DNA of 64,000 bases. Source: Pectinatus cerevisiiphilus. Its GTDB lineage: Bacteria > Bacillota > Negativicutes > Selenomonadales > Selenomonadaceae. Each line of letters opens with the position of its first letter. The first letter of the stretch is position 1. Of the stretch, positions 27,203-36,874 are shown in pieces. The stretch covers positions 1 to 64,000 of the forward strand of contig NZ_SMAA01000002.1 in the NCBI RefSeq assembly GCF_004341685.1, in the 5' to 3' direction. The position numbers and the translations under genes are program-made. The notes below the pieces were generated by a model, which did no database searches, was not told the origin of the DNA, and saw only the letters and a program-made list of their open reading frames with translations.

Positions 27203-27907
27203 CTATTGTCGTAGGACGTGTAGTAAAATATCGCCATTTTGTCTCAACCAAAGTCGATGGTTTTTGAATAACGGATCATATTGTTCAACTACCTGCCAAA
27301 ATTTTGCTGAGTGGTTCATTTGCAGTAAGTGGGCAGCTTCATGGATTACAAGATAATCAATGATGGGAATGGGTGCCATCATAATACGCCAATTATAATT
27401 TATATTATGGCGGCTAGAGCAGCTCCCCCAGCGGCTCCTTTGGTCACGTATGGATATGCGGGCAACGGTTACCTGCATTTTATTTGCCCAAAACGAAGTT
27501 CTTTGGGAAAGGTAAAGTTTTGCTTGTTCTTTATACCAAGGAATAAAAATATCCTTTAAAGGCAGGAAGAGATCATTTTGGCAATTGACAATAATTTTTT
27601 TCTCGCAGATTTTTACAGAAGGAAGGGTATCTGCAAAACGACGTTCTATATAGAAGGTTTCACCTTTATAGACTATGTAATTATCATTGATAGGGGCATC
27701 GTGTGAAAGTTTTTCATAAGCTTGGTCTTTTTTCGTTATCCAGTTGGCATAACGATGCAGAATTTTGTAGGTTTCTTCGGTAGAAATTCCTGGCGGGGTT
27801 TTTATCAAAATATTGCCACGTGTTTTTAGCGCTATTGATATTGTCTTCCTTTTTTGACGCTCCTGAGTGAATGCAAATAATTTATTACCTATTTGTATAT
27901 AAGGCAT
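27203..27907 (-). CDS. YgjP-like zinc metallopeptidase (DUF45/M48-like)
   Basis: Cytoplasmic metalloprotein of the YgjP/SprT-like family, 234 residues. The zinc motif HEAAHLLQMNHS (residues about 175-186) has the two histidines and catalytic Glu of HExxH plus a downstream His, and the family block RWGSCSSRHNINYNWRIMMAP precedes it. AAAAGGTGAT sits 8 bases before ATG 27907, preferred to the GTG four codons upstream. Physiological substrates are not established for this family. Confidence 0.85.
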   Translation of the reverse strand: MPYIQIGNKLFAFTQERQKRKTISIALKTRGNILIKTPPGISTEETYKILHRYANWITKKDQAYEKLSHDAPINDNYIVYKGETFYIERRFADTLPSVKICEKKIIVNCQNDLFLPLKDIFIPWYKEQAKLYLSQRTSFWANKMQVTVARISIRDQRSRWGSCSSRHNINYNWRIMMAPIPIIDYLVIHEAAHLLQMNHSAKFWQVVEQYDPLFKNHRLWLRQNGDILLHVLRQ

Positions 27908-28141
27908 ACTGGATATCACCTTTTCAATGAAATTATTATCGATAGTACGATTTATTTTAAATATATGTAATTTATTAGAAACCTTATGACATTATAATAA
28001 AGTTGTTTTTTATTTTTGACAATATGCTATAATAATATTATATAATTATATTGGTAATATTATCTTTAAATAAGCCGTGCATATTTGTTTGGAAGACACA
28101 ATGGAAGGCTGAATAGATTTTACTCATGGGGGGTAAGACTT

Positions 28142-29056
28142 GTGAATTATGTCATATTAGGCGCTGGCGGGACGGGTGGCTGCATAGGCGGATTTTTAGC
28201 TGCGGCAGGTAAAAATGTTGTATTTATTGCCCGTGGTCGTCATTTACAGGCAATGCAAGAAAAAGGGTTGACCATACATTCAGACAAAAAAGGCGAAATG
28301 CACTTAAAAAATATAAAGGCAATGGGTACTGACGAATATAAAAGCAAAGCCGATGTTATTTTTGTGAGTGTTAAAGGCTATTCGCTTGATGATATCGTTC
28401 CGTTTTTGAAAAAAGCGGCGGACAGACATACTATTATTATTCCAATATTGAATATTTTTGGAACAGGAAAAGCTCTGGCTGAAAAATTACCGGGGAAAAA
28501 TGTCTTGGAAGGATGCATTTACATTGTGGCTTGGATCTCTGCACCAGGAGAAATAACACAAAGAAGTGATATCTTTCGAGTTGTTTATGGAACGCGCGGA
28601 GAAACTGCACTGCGTCCTCAACTTGACCAGATTGCTGCTGATCTATTATCTGCCGGTATCGCACCTGTTGTTTCGCAGAATATAGCTGAAGATACATATA
28701 GAAAGTTTACATTTGTTTCGCCGATGGCAGCAGTAGGTGCTTATTACGATATTACGGCGCAGGCAATGCAAAAACAGGGAGAAAAACGTGATGCTTTTGC
28801 GGCTGCGGTAAAAGAAGTAATCGAAGTGGGCAAGGCAATGGGTTTGAATTTGGACAGTGGACTTTTTGACAAAAATTTAGCTATTATGGATGCGCTTACA
28901 CCAGAGACAACGGCATCTATGCAGAAAGATTTGAAAAAGGGCGGTAAATCGGAACTAGATGGTTTGGTCTTTGAAGTTGTGCGTATGGCCGAAAAATTTG
29001 GTGTTGCCGTTCCCATTTATACCCAAATCGCCAAAAAGTTTGGTTTTGAAAAGTGA
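28142..29056 (+). CDS. Ketopantoate reductase family protein (PanE/ApbA-like)
   Basis: NADPH-dependent 2-oxoacid reductase of the PanE/ApbA fold, 304 residues. The nucleotide-binding loop is ILGAGGTGGCIGGFLAAAGKNVVFIARG at the extreme N-terminus. The conserved catalytic Lys is present in YRKFTFVSPMAA and a Glu in KSELDGLV. However, the usual Asn-rich KLxxNAxxN motif is changed to KFTFVSPMAAVGA, so the substrate may be a different 2-keto or beta-hydroxy acid rather than ketopantoate. GGGGGGT (28128-28134) selects the GTG at 28142; the longer in-frame start at 28085 lacks a site. No pan genes lie nearby. Confidence 0.75.
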   Translation: MNYVILGAGGTGGCIGGFLAAAGKNVVFIARGRHLQAMQEKGLTIHSDKKGEMHLKNIKAMGTDEYKSKADVIFVSVKGYSLDDIVPFLKKAADRHTIIIPILNIFGTGKALAEKLPGKNVLEGCIYIVAWISAPGEITQRSDIFRVVYGTRGETALRPQLDQIAADLLSAGIAPVVSQNIAEDTYRKFTFVSPMAAVGAYYDITAQAMQKQGEKRDAFAAAVKEVIEVGKAMGLNLDSGLFDKNLAIMDALTPETTASMQKDLKKGGKSELDGLVFEVVRMAEKFGVAVPIYTQIAKKFGFEK

Positions 29057-29173
29057 ATAATTGAGAAGTGTGGCTGGCATACGCGGTCACATTTTCTTTT
29101 TACTGAGTGAAAAGATAGATGCATTATAAGAAATCTGCTGAAGTATTATGGCTGGCAGGAGGAAAACAAGCAA

Positions 29174-29980
29174 GTGGATATAGTAATTTTATTTGTGATC
29201 GGTATAGGCGTTGGCGCTTTTGGCACTCTTGTAGGCATAGGCGGCGGTCTTATAATGATTCCTCTTTTTGTGTTGGTAATGACAGGCAGGGCAGATGCTC
29301 CGCCTAGTTTTTTCAACACCTTTCATACGGTATCTCAGGCAGTTGGGACGTCGCTGTTTGGCGTATTTTTGAATACCTTTTCAGGTACAGTGGCTTATAT
29401 CCGGCAAAAAAAAGTTTATTTTGATGCTGCACTGCCCTTTGCTGTGGCAACTTTACCGGGAGCGTTTATTGGCAGCTATGTAGATGAGTATTTTACAGGA
29501 AATGCTTTTAATATCCTTTTTGGCGCGATGCTCATGGTTTTATCAGTGGTAATGTATTGGAAATCATCAGCGGCAAAGGCTAAAGCAGAATATTTTAACC
29601 AGCAGGATTTTAAATATTCTAAAAAAATTGGTATCTTTATAAGTATATTTGTAGGATTTTTGTCTAGCATACTGGGAATTGGTGGTGGTGTCGTACATGT
29701 GCCCTTGATGATATATGTACTATCTTTTCCGCCGCATGTTGCTACGGCTACATCTCATTTTATATTGGCGGTCTCCTCCTTCGCAGGAACTGTGTCCCAT
29801 GTACTGTTGGGGCATGTTGTTTGGAAACCAGCTATTGCTATTGGCGGGGGAGCCGCAGTTGGCGCACAGCTGGGAGCTGTAATTTCACGAAAGACAAAAC
29901 CGCGGATAATCGTTATTTTACTTTCTGTAGTGATGTGTGCACTCGGTTTAAAATTAATTTTTATGGCTGGCATTAAATGA
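29174..29980 (+). CDS. TauE/SafE-family anion permease
   Basis: Integral membrane protein of 268 residues with about eight hydrophobic segments and the duplicated TauE/SafE pattern. The repeats show as GTLVGIGGGLIMIPLFVL near residue 15 and SSILGIGGGVVHVPLMIYVL near 165, each followed by a PPxxxT/ATATS-type motif. Members export sulfite, sulfoacetate or other organic anions, or import sulfur compounds; the substrate here is unknown. AGGAGG (29158-29163) is placed before the GTG start. A bidirectional terminator separates it from the Fur-family gene. Confidence 0.85.
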   Translation: MDIVILFVIGIGVGAFGTLVGIGGGLIMIPLFVLVMTGRADAPPSFFNTFHTVSQAVGTSLFGVFLNTFSGTVAYIRQKKVYFDAALPFAVATLPGAFIGSYVDEYFTGNAFNILFGAMLMVLSVVMYWKSSAAKAKAEYFNQQDFKYSKKIGIFISIFVGFLSSILGIGGGVVHVPLMIYVLSFPPHVATATSHFILAVSSFAGTVSHVLLGHVVWKPAIAIGGGAAVGAQLGAVISRKTKPRIIVILLSVVMCALGLKLIFMAGIK

Positions 29981-30008
29981 ACATATTAAAAAATCAATGA
30001 TATAAAAT

Positions 30009-30046
30009 AGGCATAAAACGCTTTCAAAACGTTTTATGCCTATTCT
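30009..30046. terminator. Bidirectional terminator between tauE-like and fur-like genes
   Basis: AGGCATAAAACG (30009-30020) pairs perfectly with CGTTTTATGCCT (30030-30041). Confidence 0.8.
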
Positions 30047-30062
30047 TGTTTGTAAAAAAATA

Positions 30063-30524
30063 TCAGCCTATTTTACGATTGGCTTTGGCTTGACATTCCG
30101 GACAGACACCGTAGAAATAGAATTGTTGGCCGGAAAGATCATAGGAAGTGCGTTGGGCGACATCCTTTATGGCTGGAGTGAAATCAAAATCCATAATATC
30201 TTCTACCTTATTGCAAACTGTGCAGCGTATATGAGAATGTGATTTAACAACAGCATCATAACGTAGACTGTCTTCACCAACATTGATAATCTGAATGAGA
30301 TTGATCTCTTTTAATATGTCGATGGTTTTGTAAATGGTAGCCAAGCTCATGGTTGGGTAATAGGGCTGTAACTTGTTGAAGATCATTTCAGCGTTAGGGT
30401 GTGCCTTGGTATTGCATAGCACATTGTATATAGCCAGACGTTGCGGTGTTACTTTAAATCCTTTTTTACGTAACAACGCAGTAACTTTTTTTGCATCCAT
30501 CATGATGTCCATGCGTCCTTTCAT
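30063..30524 (-). CDS. Fur-family metal-dependent transcriptional regulator
   Basis: Dimeric repressor of the Fur superfamily, about 150 residues. The N-terminal winged helix is FKVTPQRLAIYNVLCNTKAHPNAEMIFNKL with the recognition region SLATIYKTIDILKE. The C-terminal dimerisation domain has the metal-binding HSHIRCTVCNK, and a second CPEC pair near the end completes a Cys4 structural zinc site. The pattern is compatible with Fur or PerR; the residues that distinguish them cannot be assigned with certainty. An AAAGGA lies just inside the long form, so ATG 30512 or slightly later is an alternative start. If it is Fur, the boxes at 44561 and 47423 are candidate targets. Confidence 0.85.
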   Translation of the reverse strand: MKGRMDIMMDAKKVTALLRKKGFKVTPQRLAIYNVLCNTKAHPNAEMIFNKLQPYYPTMSLATIYKTIDILKEINLIQIINVGEDSLRYDAVVKSHSHIRCTVCNKVEDIMDFDFTPAIKDVAQRTSYDLSGQQFYFYGVCPECQAKANRKIG

Positions 30525-30798
30525 AAATATTGAAATTCATTATTAATAAACCTATATTATGTTAATATTCTAATCAAAAGGGAATAGGATGTCAATATCT
30601 ATAGATAAAATTTTATATTAGATAATAATTATCCACAAAAAAGATGAAACAAATTTGCTTTATAATAATTATATTTATTGGAAAATAATAATTAATTATA
30701 TATGATAACAACAACCTTTAATAAAAAAATTGACAAATTTTTAAAAAAATGATATCCTATATATCGTTGCCAATAGAAGATGTATATTGAGAGCATTT

Positions 30799-30888
30799 GG
30801 AGAGTTGTCCGAGTGGTTGAAGGAGCACGCCTGGAAAGCGTGTGTGCGGGAAACTGTACCGAGGGTTCGAATCCCTCACTCTCCGCCA
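30799..30888 (+). tRNA. tRNA-Ser (anticodon GGA)
   Basis: A 90-base class II tRNA cloverleaf. The acceptor stem GGAGAGT pairs with ACTCTCC, followed by discriminator G and an encoded CCA. The anticodon loop CTGGAAA gives anticodon GGA (Ser, UCC/UCU). A long variable arm and the T-loop GGTTCGAATCC are present. A short ORF on the opposite strand is an artefact of this gene. Confidence 0.97.
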
Positions 30889-30902
30889 TACTTAGAAATG
30901 TA

Positions 30903-30930
30903 GAGCCTGCATGCTATGCGGGCTTTTTTA
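30903..30930 (+). terminator. Terminator after tRNA-Ser
   Basis: AGCCTGC and GCGGGCT form a 7-bp stem with one G-U pair around ATGCTAT, followed by six T residues. Confidence 0.85.
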
Positions 30931-30985
30931 GTTTATAAATTTATAGTGCCATCACTTCAACTCATGACGCCATTATATTTTTTTA

Positions 30986-31014
30986 TTGCAGATTCTAGAT
31001 GATAATGATATACT
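30986..31014 (+). promoter_or_regulatory. Predicted promoter of the amino-acid-binding lipoprotein gene
   Basis: TTGCAG (30986-30991) and TATACT (31009-31014) are 17 bases apart. Transcription would begin near 31021 and give a leader of about 120 bases that contains the strong hairpin at 31053-31107. Confidence 0.65.
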
Positions 31015-31052
31015 AAATCTACCGAAACTGAATAGATGTTTTTGTGCAAGGG

Positions 31053-31115
31053 AGCCCGCTAACAAAGCAGTAATATGTTATAGCTATTACTGTTTTGTTA
31101 GCGGGCTTTTGTTTT
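31053..31115 (+). terminator. Leader terminator/attenuator before the amino-acid-binding lipoprotein gene
   Basis: AGCCCGCTAACAAA (31053-31066) pairs with TTTGTTAGCGGGCT (31094-31107 region) and the stem continues with AGTAAT/ATTACT. It is followed by TTTGTTTTC. The hairpin lies only about 27 bases before the lipoprotein ribosome binding site and downstream of a good promoter. It therefore probably acts as an attenuator; no known riboswitch or T-box motif was recognised. Confidence 0.7.
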
Positions 31116-31141
31116 CGGAAAATATATGGGGAGTGAAGATT

Positions 31142-32308
31142 ATGTTAAAGGGCAGGCTTTTGAAAACTGTTGCATTATCTGGTGCATTGATTTTTGCCAT
31201 TTTGGGAACAGGCTGCGGAGCAGGAAGTTCTGATACAATTAAAATCGGCGGGGATCTTGAATTGACAGGAAATAATGCATCTTATGGCACTTCGACGGCA
31301 AATGGTGCACAGCTGGCATTTGATGAAATAAATGCTGCTGGTGGTATTGACGGCAAAAAAATTGAATTTATAAAAGCTGATAATAAATCAGAACCTGCAG
31401 AGGCTGCAAATGCAATTACGAAATTGATATCGTCTAATAAAGTATCTGTTGTCCTGGGGGCATGTACATCATCAAATACGATGGCAATAACACAGATTGC
31501 TGATGCCAGTAAGGTGCCATTGGTAAGTTCTTTTTCCACTAATCCTAAAGTGACAGTTACGGATGATGGTAAAGTAAATCCGTATATTTATCGTGTCTGC
31601 TTTATTGATCCCTTTCAGGGTACAGTAATGGGGAATTTCGCCACAAATACATTGAAAGTAAAAAAAGTAGCGGTATACATAGATAATAGTTCTGATTATT
31701 CCAAGGGGTTGGCTCATTTCTTCGAAGAAAGCTTTGTCAAGAATGGTGGCCAGATAGTTGATGAAGAAGCTTATTTGCAAAAAGATAATGATTTTAAAGC
31801 TACACTGACTAAAATTGCTGCGTCAAATCCAGATATGATTTATATTCCTGGTTATTACGAAGAAGTTGGCAAAATAATAAAGCAGGCGCGTGATCTTGGT
31901 ATAACCGTGCCAATAACAGGTGGTGATGGCTGGGACAGCAGTAAATTAGTTGATATCGCAGGACCAGATGCACTAAATAATACTTATTTTACTAACCATT
32001 ATTCAGTACAGAATAAGACACCGGAAACCGATAAATTCCTTAATGCTTATAAGGATAAATACGGGCAGGACCCTGATGCGGCAGCCGTCCTCGGTTATGA
32101 TGCAGCTACCATGATCATTGATGCCATAAAACGGGCAGGCAGTACTGAACCGGAAAAAATTAATACGGCTTTGGCGGTCACGAAGGATTTGCAACTAGTT
32201 TCTGGTAAAATTACTATAGACGAAGAACATAATCCTGTAAAACAAGCTGTGATAATAGAATTCAAGGATGGTAAGCAGACCTTTAAACAGGCAGTAGAAC
32301 CAGAATAA
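31142..32308 (+). CDS. Branched-chain amino acid ABC transporter substrate-binding lipoprotein (LivJ/LivK-like)
   Basis: Periplasmic type I binding protein (Peripla_BP_6), 388 residues, anchored as a lipoprotein. The signal peptide runs to the lipobox LGTGC (Cys near residue 25). The mature part begins IKIGGDLELTGNNASYGTS, and contains GLAHFFEESF, DGWDSSKLVDIAG and LGYDAATMIIDAIKRAG typical of Liv/amide-binding proteins. GGGGAG sits 9 bases before ATG 31142; the open frame extends upstream through the promoter and is not coding there. No livHMGF permease or ATPase genes follow, so it is an orphan that must use components encoded elsewhere. Confidence 0.88.
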   Translation: MLKGRLLKTVALSGALIFAILGTGCGAGSSDTIKIGGDLELTGNNASYGTSTANGAQLAFDEINAAGGIDGKKIEFIKADNKSEPAEAANAITKLISSNKVSVVLGACTSSNTMAITQIADASKVPLVSSFSTNPKVTVTDDGKVNPYIYRVCFIDPFQGTVMGNFATNTLKVKKVAVYIDNSSDYSKGLAHFFEESFVKNGGQIVDEEAYLQKDNDFKATLTKIAASNPDMIYIPGYYEEVGKIIKQARDLGITVPITGGDGWDSSKLVDIAGPDALNNTYFTNHYSVQNKTPETDKFLNAYKDKYGQDPDAAAVLGYDAATMIIDAIKRAGSTEPEKINTALAVTKDLQLVSGKITIDEEHNPVKQAVIIEFKDGKQTFKQAVEPE

Positions 32309-32424
32309 ATAGTAGATTGAAACCTTAATAAATATATTTAGCAGGTGTATGTGAATGTTTTAGTGAAATAGATTCTCAGGGGATAACCTGGGGATTTATT
32401 TTACAATATAGCTGAAACACTGTA

Positions 32425-32453
32425 TTGATAATCTTTATCAGTTATGATATATT
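32425..32453 (+). promoter_or_regulatory. Predicted enolase promoter
   Basis: TTGATA (32425-32430) and TATATT (32448-32453) have a 17-base spacer. The leader to the enolase ATG is about 125 bases. Nothing else is recognised in 32309-32584. Confidence 0.6.
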
Positions 32454-32545
32454 ATACATAGAGTTAGTGATAAAAATTCTTTGGAAAGCAATGGAACTTT
32501 ATCCATTCATATAACGGAACCATAACTGTTAGATGATGATATTGA

Positions 32546-33892
<1,347 letters not shown>

Positions 33893-33921
33893 GTTAAACT
33901 GAATCATCGTATTGCATAAAG

Positions 33922-33966
33922 AAGGCTCCTTGGGTTTATCATAGAATAAACCCAAGGAGCCTTTTT
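33922..33966. terminator. Very strong bidirectional terminator after eno
   Basis: AAGGCTCCTTGGGTTTA (33922-33938) pairs perfectly with TAAACCCAAGGAGCCTT (33947-33963) and is followed by TTTT. It lies between convergent eno and permease genes. Confidence 0.95.
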
Positions 33967-33994
33967 GTATAGCTGAGTGTTACTGATTTTATGT

Positions 33995-35362
33995 TCATTT
34001 ATGGGAACTTTTTTTATGGGAAAGTTTATACCAAAGCATTGGTATTATCATCATTGGCAATCCTGTATATAAAGCTGAACGAAGGTCTTTTGTAAAAACC
34101 ATCACAGCAAGGCAGAGTAACTGCACAAAAATGCCAAAAAGAGTGACATAAGGAAAAAACGGAGTTTTATATTTCAAAGTGTCTACAAGATGTGCTCTTT
34201 CTAATTTCCTGCGAAAATTGTATTGGCTCCAACAAATGGATATCCACGCCATTGCGCCTGTAAAACCTGATACGGCTAGTAAATAGGTATAAGCGAGTGA
34301 ACTGCTGTCATAAGTATAAAGTAAAATAATGAGCCAGCAGCCAATGATTGAAACGAGAATAGAATTTTGCGGCATACCCTGTGAATTTAAACGGCCAAGC
34401 CATTTGGGTGCCATGTTAAGTCGGGCCAGAGCCTGTAAGGCGCGTCCACTACCATAGAGCCCAGAATTGGAGCAGGAGATAGCTGCGGTCAAAACAACGA
34501 AGGCAAAACAGGAGGCTAGTTGATTTAAACCATATTCTTGTAAGGCAGCAGCGAAAGGACTTTCTGTAAGTCCCGCATGATCCCATGGCAGGATGGAGAT
34601 GAGCAGCGAAACAGGAATGATATAAAGGGCAATGATGCGCCAGCTTACATTTCTAACAGCAATAGGGATGCTTTTTTCCGGATTTTTGCATTCGCCGGCA
34701 GCGAGTCCTATTATTTCAGAGCCTTGGAAATTTACAAGAATGATAACCATAGTTATCAGAATGGAATCATAACCATTAGGGGCAAAGCCGCCATGGTTCA
34801 ATAAAATACTGGTTCCTATATAATGGCCACCGATAAGACCGGTACAAAGTGCAATAGCGGTGCAGCTAAATATTATTAACGCGACAATTTTTATAAGGGA
34901 AAGCCAGAATTCGCTTTCGCCAAATTTACCGACGCTGAGAAGATTGATTAACGTTATTATAAAGCCAAAAATTATTGCCCAGCCGACTTGGCCGATTTGG
35001 GGAATAAAATTATTCATAATTATTCCGGCGGCAATCATTTCAGACGGGACATAAGCAATCCAATTCAACCAATATGCCCAGCCAACACCACAGGCCCAAG
35101 TGGGGGAGATAAATTCGTTCGTATAATTGACAAATGAACCAGATATCGGCTTGGCAACAGCCAGTTCTGCCAGGCAGAGCATAACACAAAAGACAATGAG
35201 CCCGCCTAAAAGATACGCTAAAATAGCAGCCGGCCCGGCTTTTTCAAGAATATAACCTGTACCCAAAAAATAACCGCTGCCTATGATGCCGCCGAGCGAT
35301 ATCAATTGTAAATGCCTGTTCTTCAGGCTGCGATGCATATGGTTGTCCACTATCAATAACAC
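33995..35362 (-). CDS. Amino acid permease, APC superfamily (AAT type)
   Basis: Twelve-helix cytoplasmic-membrane amino acid:proton symporter, 455 residues. The AAT-family start RSLKNRHLQLISLGGIIGSGYFLGTG is clear, followed by GPAAILAYLLGGLIVFCVMLCLAEL, FQGSEIIGLAAGECKNPEKSIP and SCSNSGLYGSGRALQALA. Specific substrate (for example proline, lysine or an aromatic amino acid) cannot be told. The annotated GTG start is only two bases from an AAAGGG sequence; a TTG at about 35356 has better spacing, so the exact N-terminus is uncertain by a few residues. Confidence 0.88.
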   Translation of the reverse strand: MLLIVDNHMHRSLKNRHLQLISLGGIIGSGYFLGTGYILEKAGPAAILAYLLGGLIVFCVMLCLAELAVAKPISGSFVNYTNEFISPTWACGVGWAYWLNWIAYVPSEMIAAGIIMNNFIPQIGQVGWAIIFGFIITLINLLSVGKFGESEFWLSLIKIVALIIFSCTAIALCTGLIGGHYIGTSILLNHGGFAPNGYDSILITMVIILVNFQGSEIIGLAAGECKNPEKSIPIAVRNVSWRIIALYIIPVSLLISILPWDHAGLTESPFAAALQEYGLNQLASCFAFVVLTAAISCSNSGLYGSGRALQALARLNMAPKWLGRLNSQGMPQNSILVSIIGCWLIILLYTYDSSSLAYTYLLAVSGFTGAMAWISICWSQYNFRRKLERAHLVDTLKYKTPFFPYVTLFGIFVQLLCLAVMVFTKDLRSALYTGLPMMIIPMLWYKLSHKKSSHK

Positions 35363-35620
35363 GACCCTTTCGTGAAGTTAAATTCAACATATATTATTAG
35401 GCACAATTGAGATAATACTACAAAAAGAAATAATTTACCACATAAAAAATAAAAATATGAATACGTTATACAGAAATGTAAAAATTGACTTATAATATAT
35501 TACAGCATTCAATAGAATGTTGCAGAAGGTGTGGATGGATAAGAACTGTTGACTGGACAACCTGTTATGACAGGAAATTTGGGGCGATGTATGTAATTAT
35601 GGAGGAAAATAAAGTATTAA

Positions 35621-36256
35621 ATGTTGATAAAATATAAAACGCTGCAAGATACGGCAGCTGCTGAATATGTGATAAATAAATCCAAGTTTATAGTAAATGC
35701 TAAAAGAACTGAAACAGAAGACGCTGCCACGGACTATATCGTTTCAATGAAAAAAAAGTATTGGGATGCTACGCATAATTGTTCAGCTTATGTACTGGGG
35801 GATAAGGCTGGACTAAAAAAAGCTGATGATGATGGAGAACCATCTGGAACGGCCGGAAGACCAATTCTGGATGGTTTAGTGAAAAATGAGCTTTCTGATT
35901 TAACTGTAGTAGTCACCCGCTATTTTGGCGGTATAAAATTGGGGGCTGGTGGGCTGATACGTGCATATGGGCATGGTGCATCGTTGGTTTTGGCAAAGGC
36001 TGTAATAGTGGAAAGACTTCCCTGCGAAAAAGTGGAATTGCAATTTGCTTATAATTTTATGGGAAATATTGAAAGTTATTTACATAAAAAGGATGTCAAT
36101 ATTTTACAAAAAGAATTTACGGATATGGTAAAGTTTACGGTATTGATAGATGCGGTAGTAAGTGGGCAAATAGTGGATACTGTGACGGATATTACTGCCG
36201 GCTCTTGCGCTATAAATAGTCTGGGACAAGTTTATTATGATGTTCCATTGAGTTGA
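35621..36256 (+). CDS. YigZ/YvyE family protein (IMPACT/UPF0029 domain)
   Basis: Cytoplasmic protein of 211 residues related to YigZ (E. coli) and YvyE (Bacillus) with an N-terminal IMPACT domain and a C-terminal EF-G-like DUF1949 domain. Signatures are HNCSAYVLGD, ADDDGEPSGTAGRPILDGL (about 68-87) and VVTRYFGGIKLGAGGLIRAY (about 97-116). The molecular function is not settled; translation-related regulation is proposed for the family. GGAGG lies about 15 bases before the ATG. Confidence 0.9.
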   Translation: MLIKYKTLQDTAAAEYVINKSKFIVNAKRTETEDAATDYIVSMKKKYWDATHNCSAYVLGDKAGLKKADDDGEPSGTAGRPILDGLVKNELSDLTVVVTRYFGGIKLGAGGLIRAYGHGASLVLAKAVIVERLPCEKVELQFAYNFMGNIESYLHKKDVNILQKEFTDMVKFTVLIDAVVSGQIVDTVTDITAGSCAINSLGQVYYDVPLS

Positions 36257-36278
36257 TTTTATAATAATTTGTGGCAAA

Positions 36279-36320
36279 AAAATAATGGCTATCTCCTAAA
36301 AAGAGACGGCCATTATTTAT
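36279..36320. terminator. Terminator between yigZ-like and flavin reductase genes
   Basis: AATAATGGC (36281-36289) pairs with GCCATTATT (36309-36317), with an inner TCTC/GAGA pair. It is flanked by A and T tracts suitable for both directions. Confidence 0.75.
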
Positions 36321-36329
36321 AAAAGTAAC

Positions 36330-36827
36330 TTAGTCTTTATAAGCAGCTACAATTTCACCAAAATAAAGGGTGTGCCAATCGTTGTCACCATACCATCTAT
36401 CGGTAACAGCGGCAGAAAGATTCTTCGGCAGCATATCCTGCTGATAAACTACCTTACATTCAAAATGCATTCCCGCAGAGGCTATTACAGGTGTATCCAG
36501 TTTTTGGCTCTTTTGGGCAGTTAGTGAAGCAGTCGCAAATTTATCAATATCACGGCCGGATTTTGTGCCACATATAGCCAGCGCTGCACGCATGTCATGC
36601 GTAGGCACGCTTACTGTAAATTCGTGGCTTTTTTCGAGGAATGACCATGTAAAACGAGATTTTCTCACCATTGCCATGAAAACAGGACCACCCCAAATGA
36701 AACCGATACTTCCCCAGCCGATAGTCATTGTATTTATTTTACCATCTAACTTTGTAGTCAGAAAAGCACCTTGCTTTAAAGTTTCTATCACCTGTTCAGA
36801 AACAGATAATGGATCAATTACCTTCAT
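36330..36827 (-). CDS. Flavin reductase-like FMN-binding split-barrel protein
   Basis: Small flavoprotein of 165 residues in the flavin reductase/DIM6-NTAB family, likely binding FMN and transferring electrons from NAD(P)H or serving as a reductase component. Recognisable segments are GAFLTTKLDGKINTMTIGWG, PVFMAMVRKSRFTWSFLEKS, FTVSVPT and the C-terminal WHTLYFGEIVAAY. AAAGGAGG eight bases upstream fixes the start at 36827, seven codons inside the longest frame. The gene lies about 48 bases downstream of serC on the same strand and is probably co-transcribed. Confidence 0.85.
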   Translation of the reverse strand: MKVIDPLSVSEQVIETLKQGAFLTTKLDGKINTMTIGWGSIGFIWGGPVFMAMVRKSRFTWSFLEKSHEFTVSVPTHDMRAALAICGTKSGRDIDKFATASLTAQKSQKLDTPVIASAGMHFECKVVYQQDMLPKNLSAAVTDRWYGDNDWHTLYFGEIVAAYKD

Positions 36828-36874
36828 GCAAAAACCTCCTTTAAACATTTTGGCATTAATAGCAAAAACAGAGC

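Noticed and set aside
30692-30889. Minus-strand ORF of 65 codons
   Set aside because: It is antisense to the tRNA-Ser gene, and its N-terminal codons simply read the tRNA backwards.
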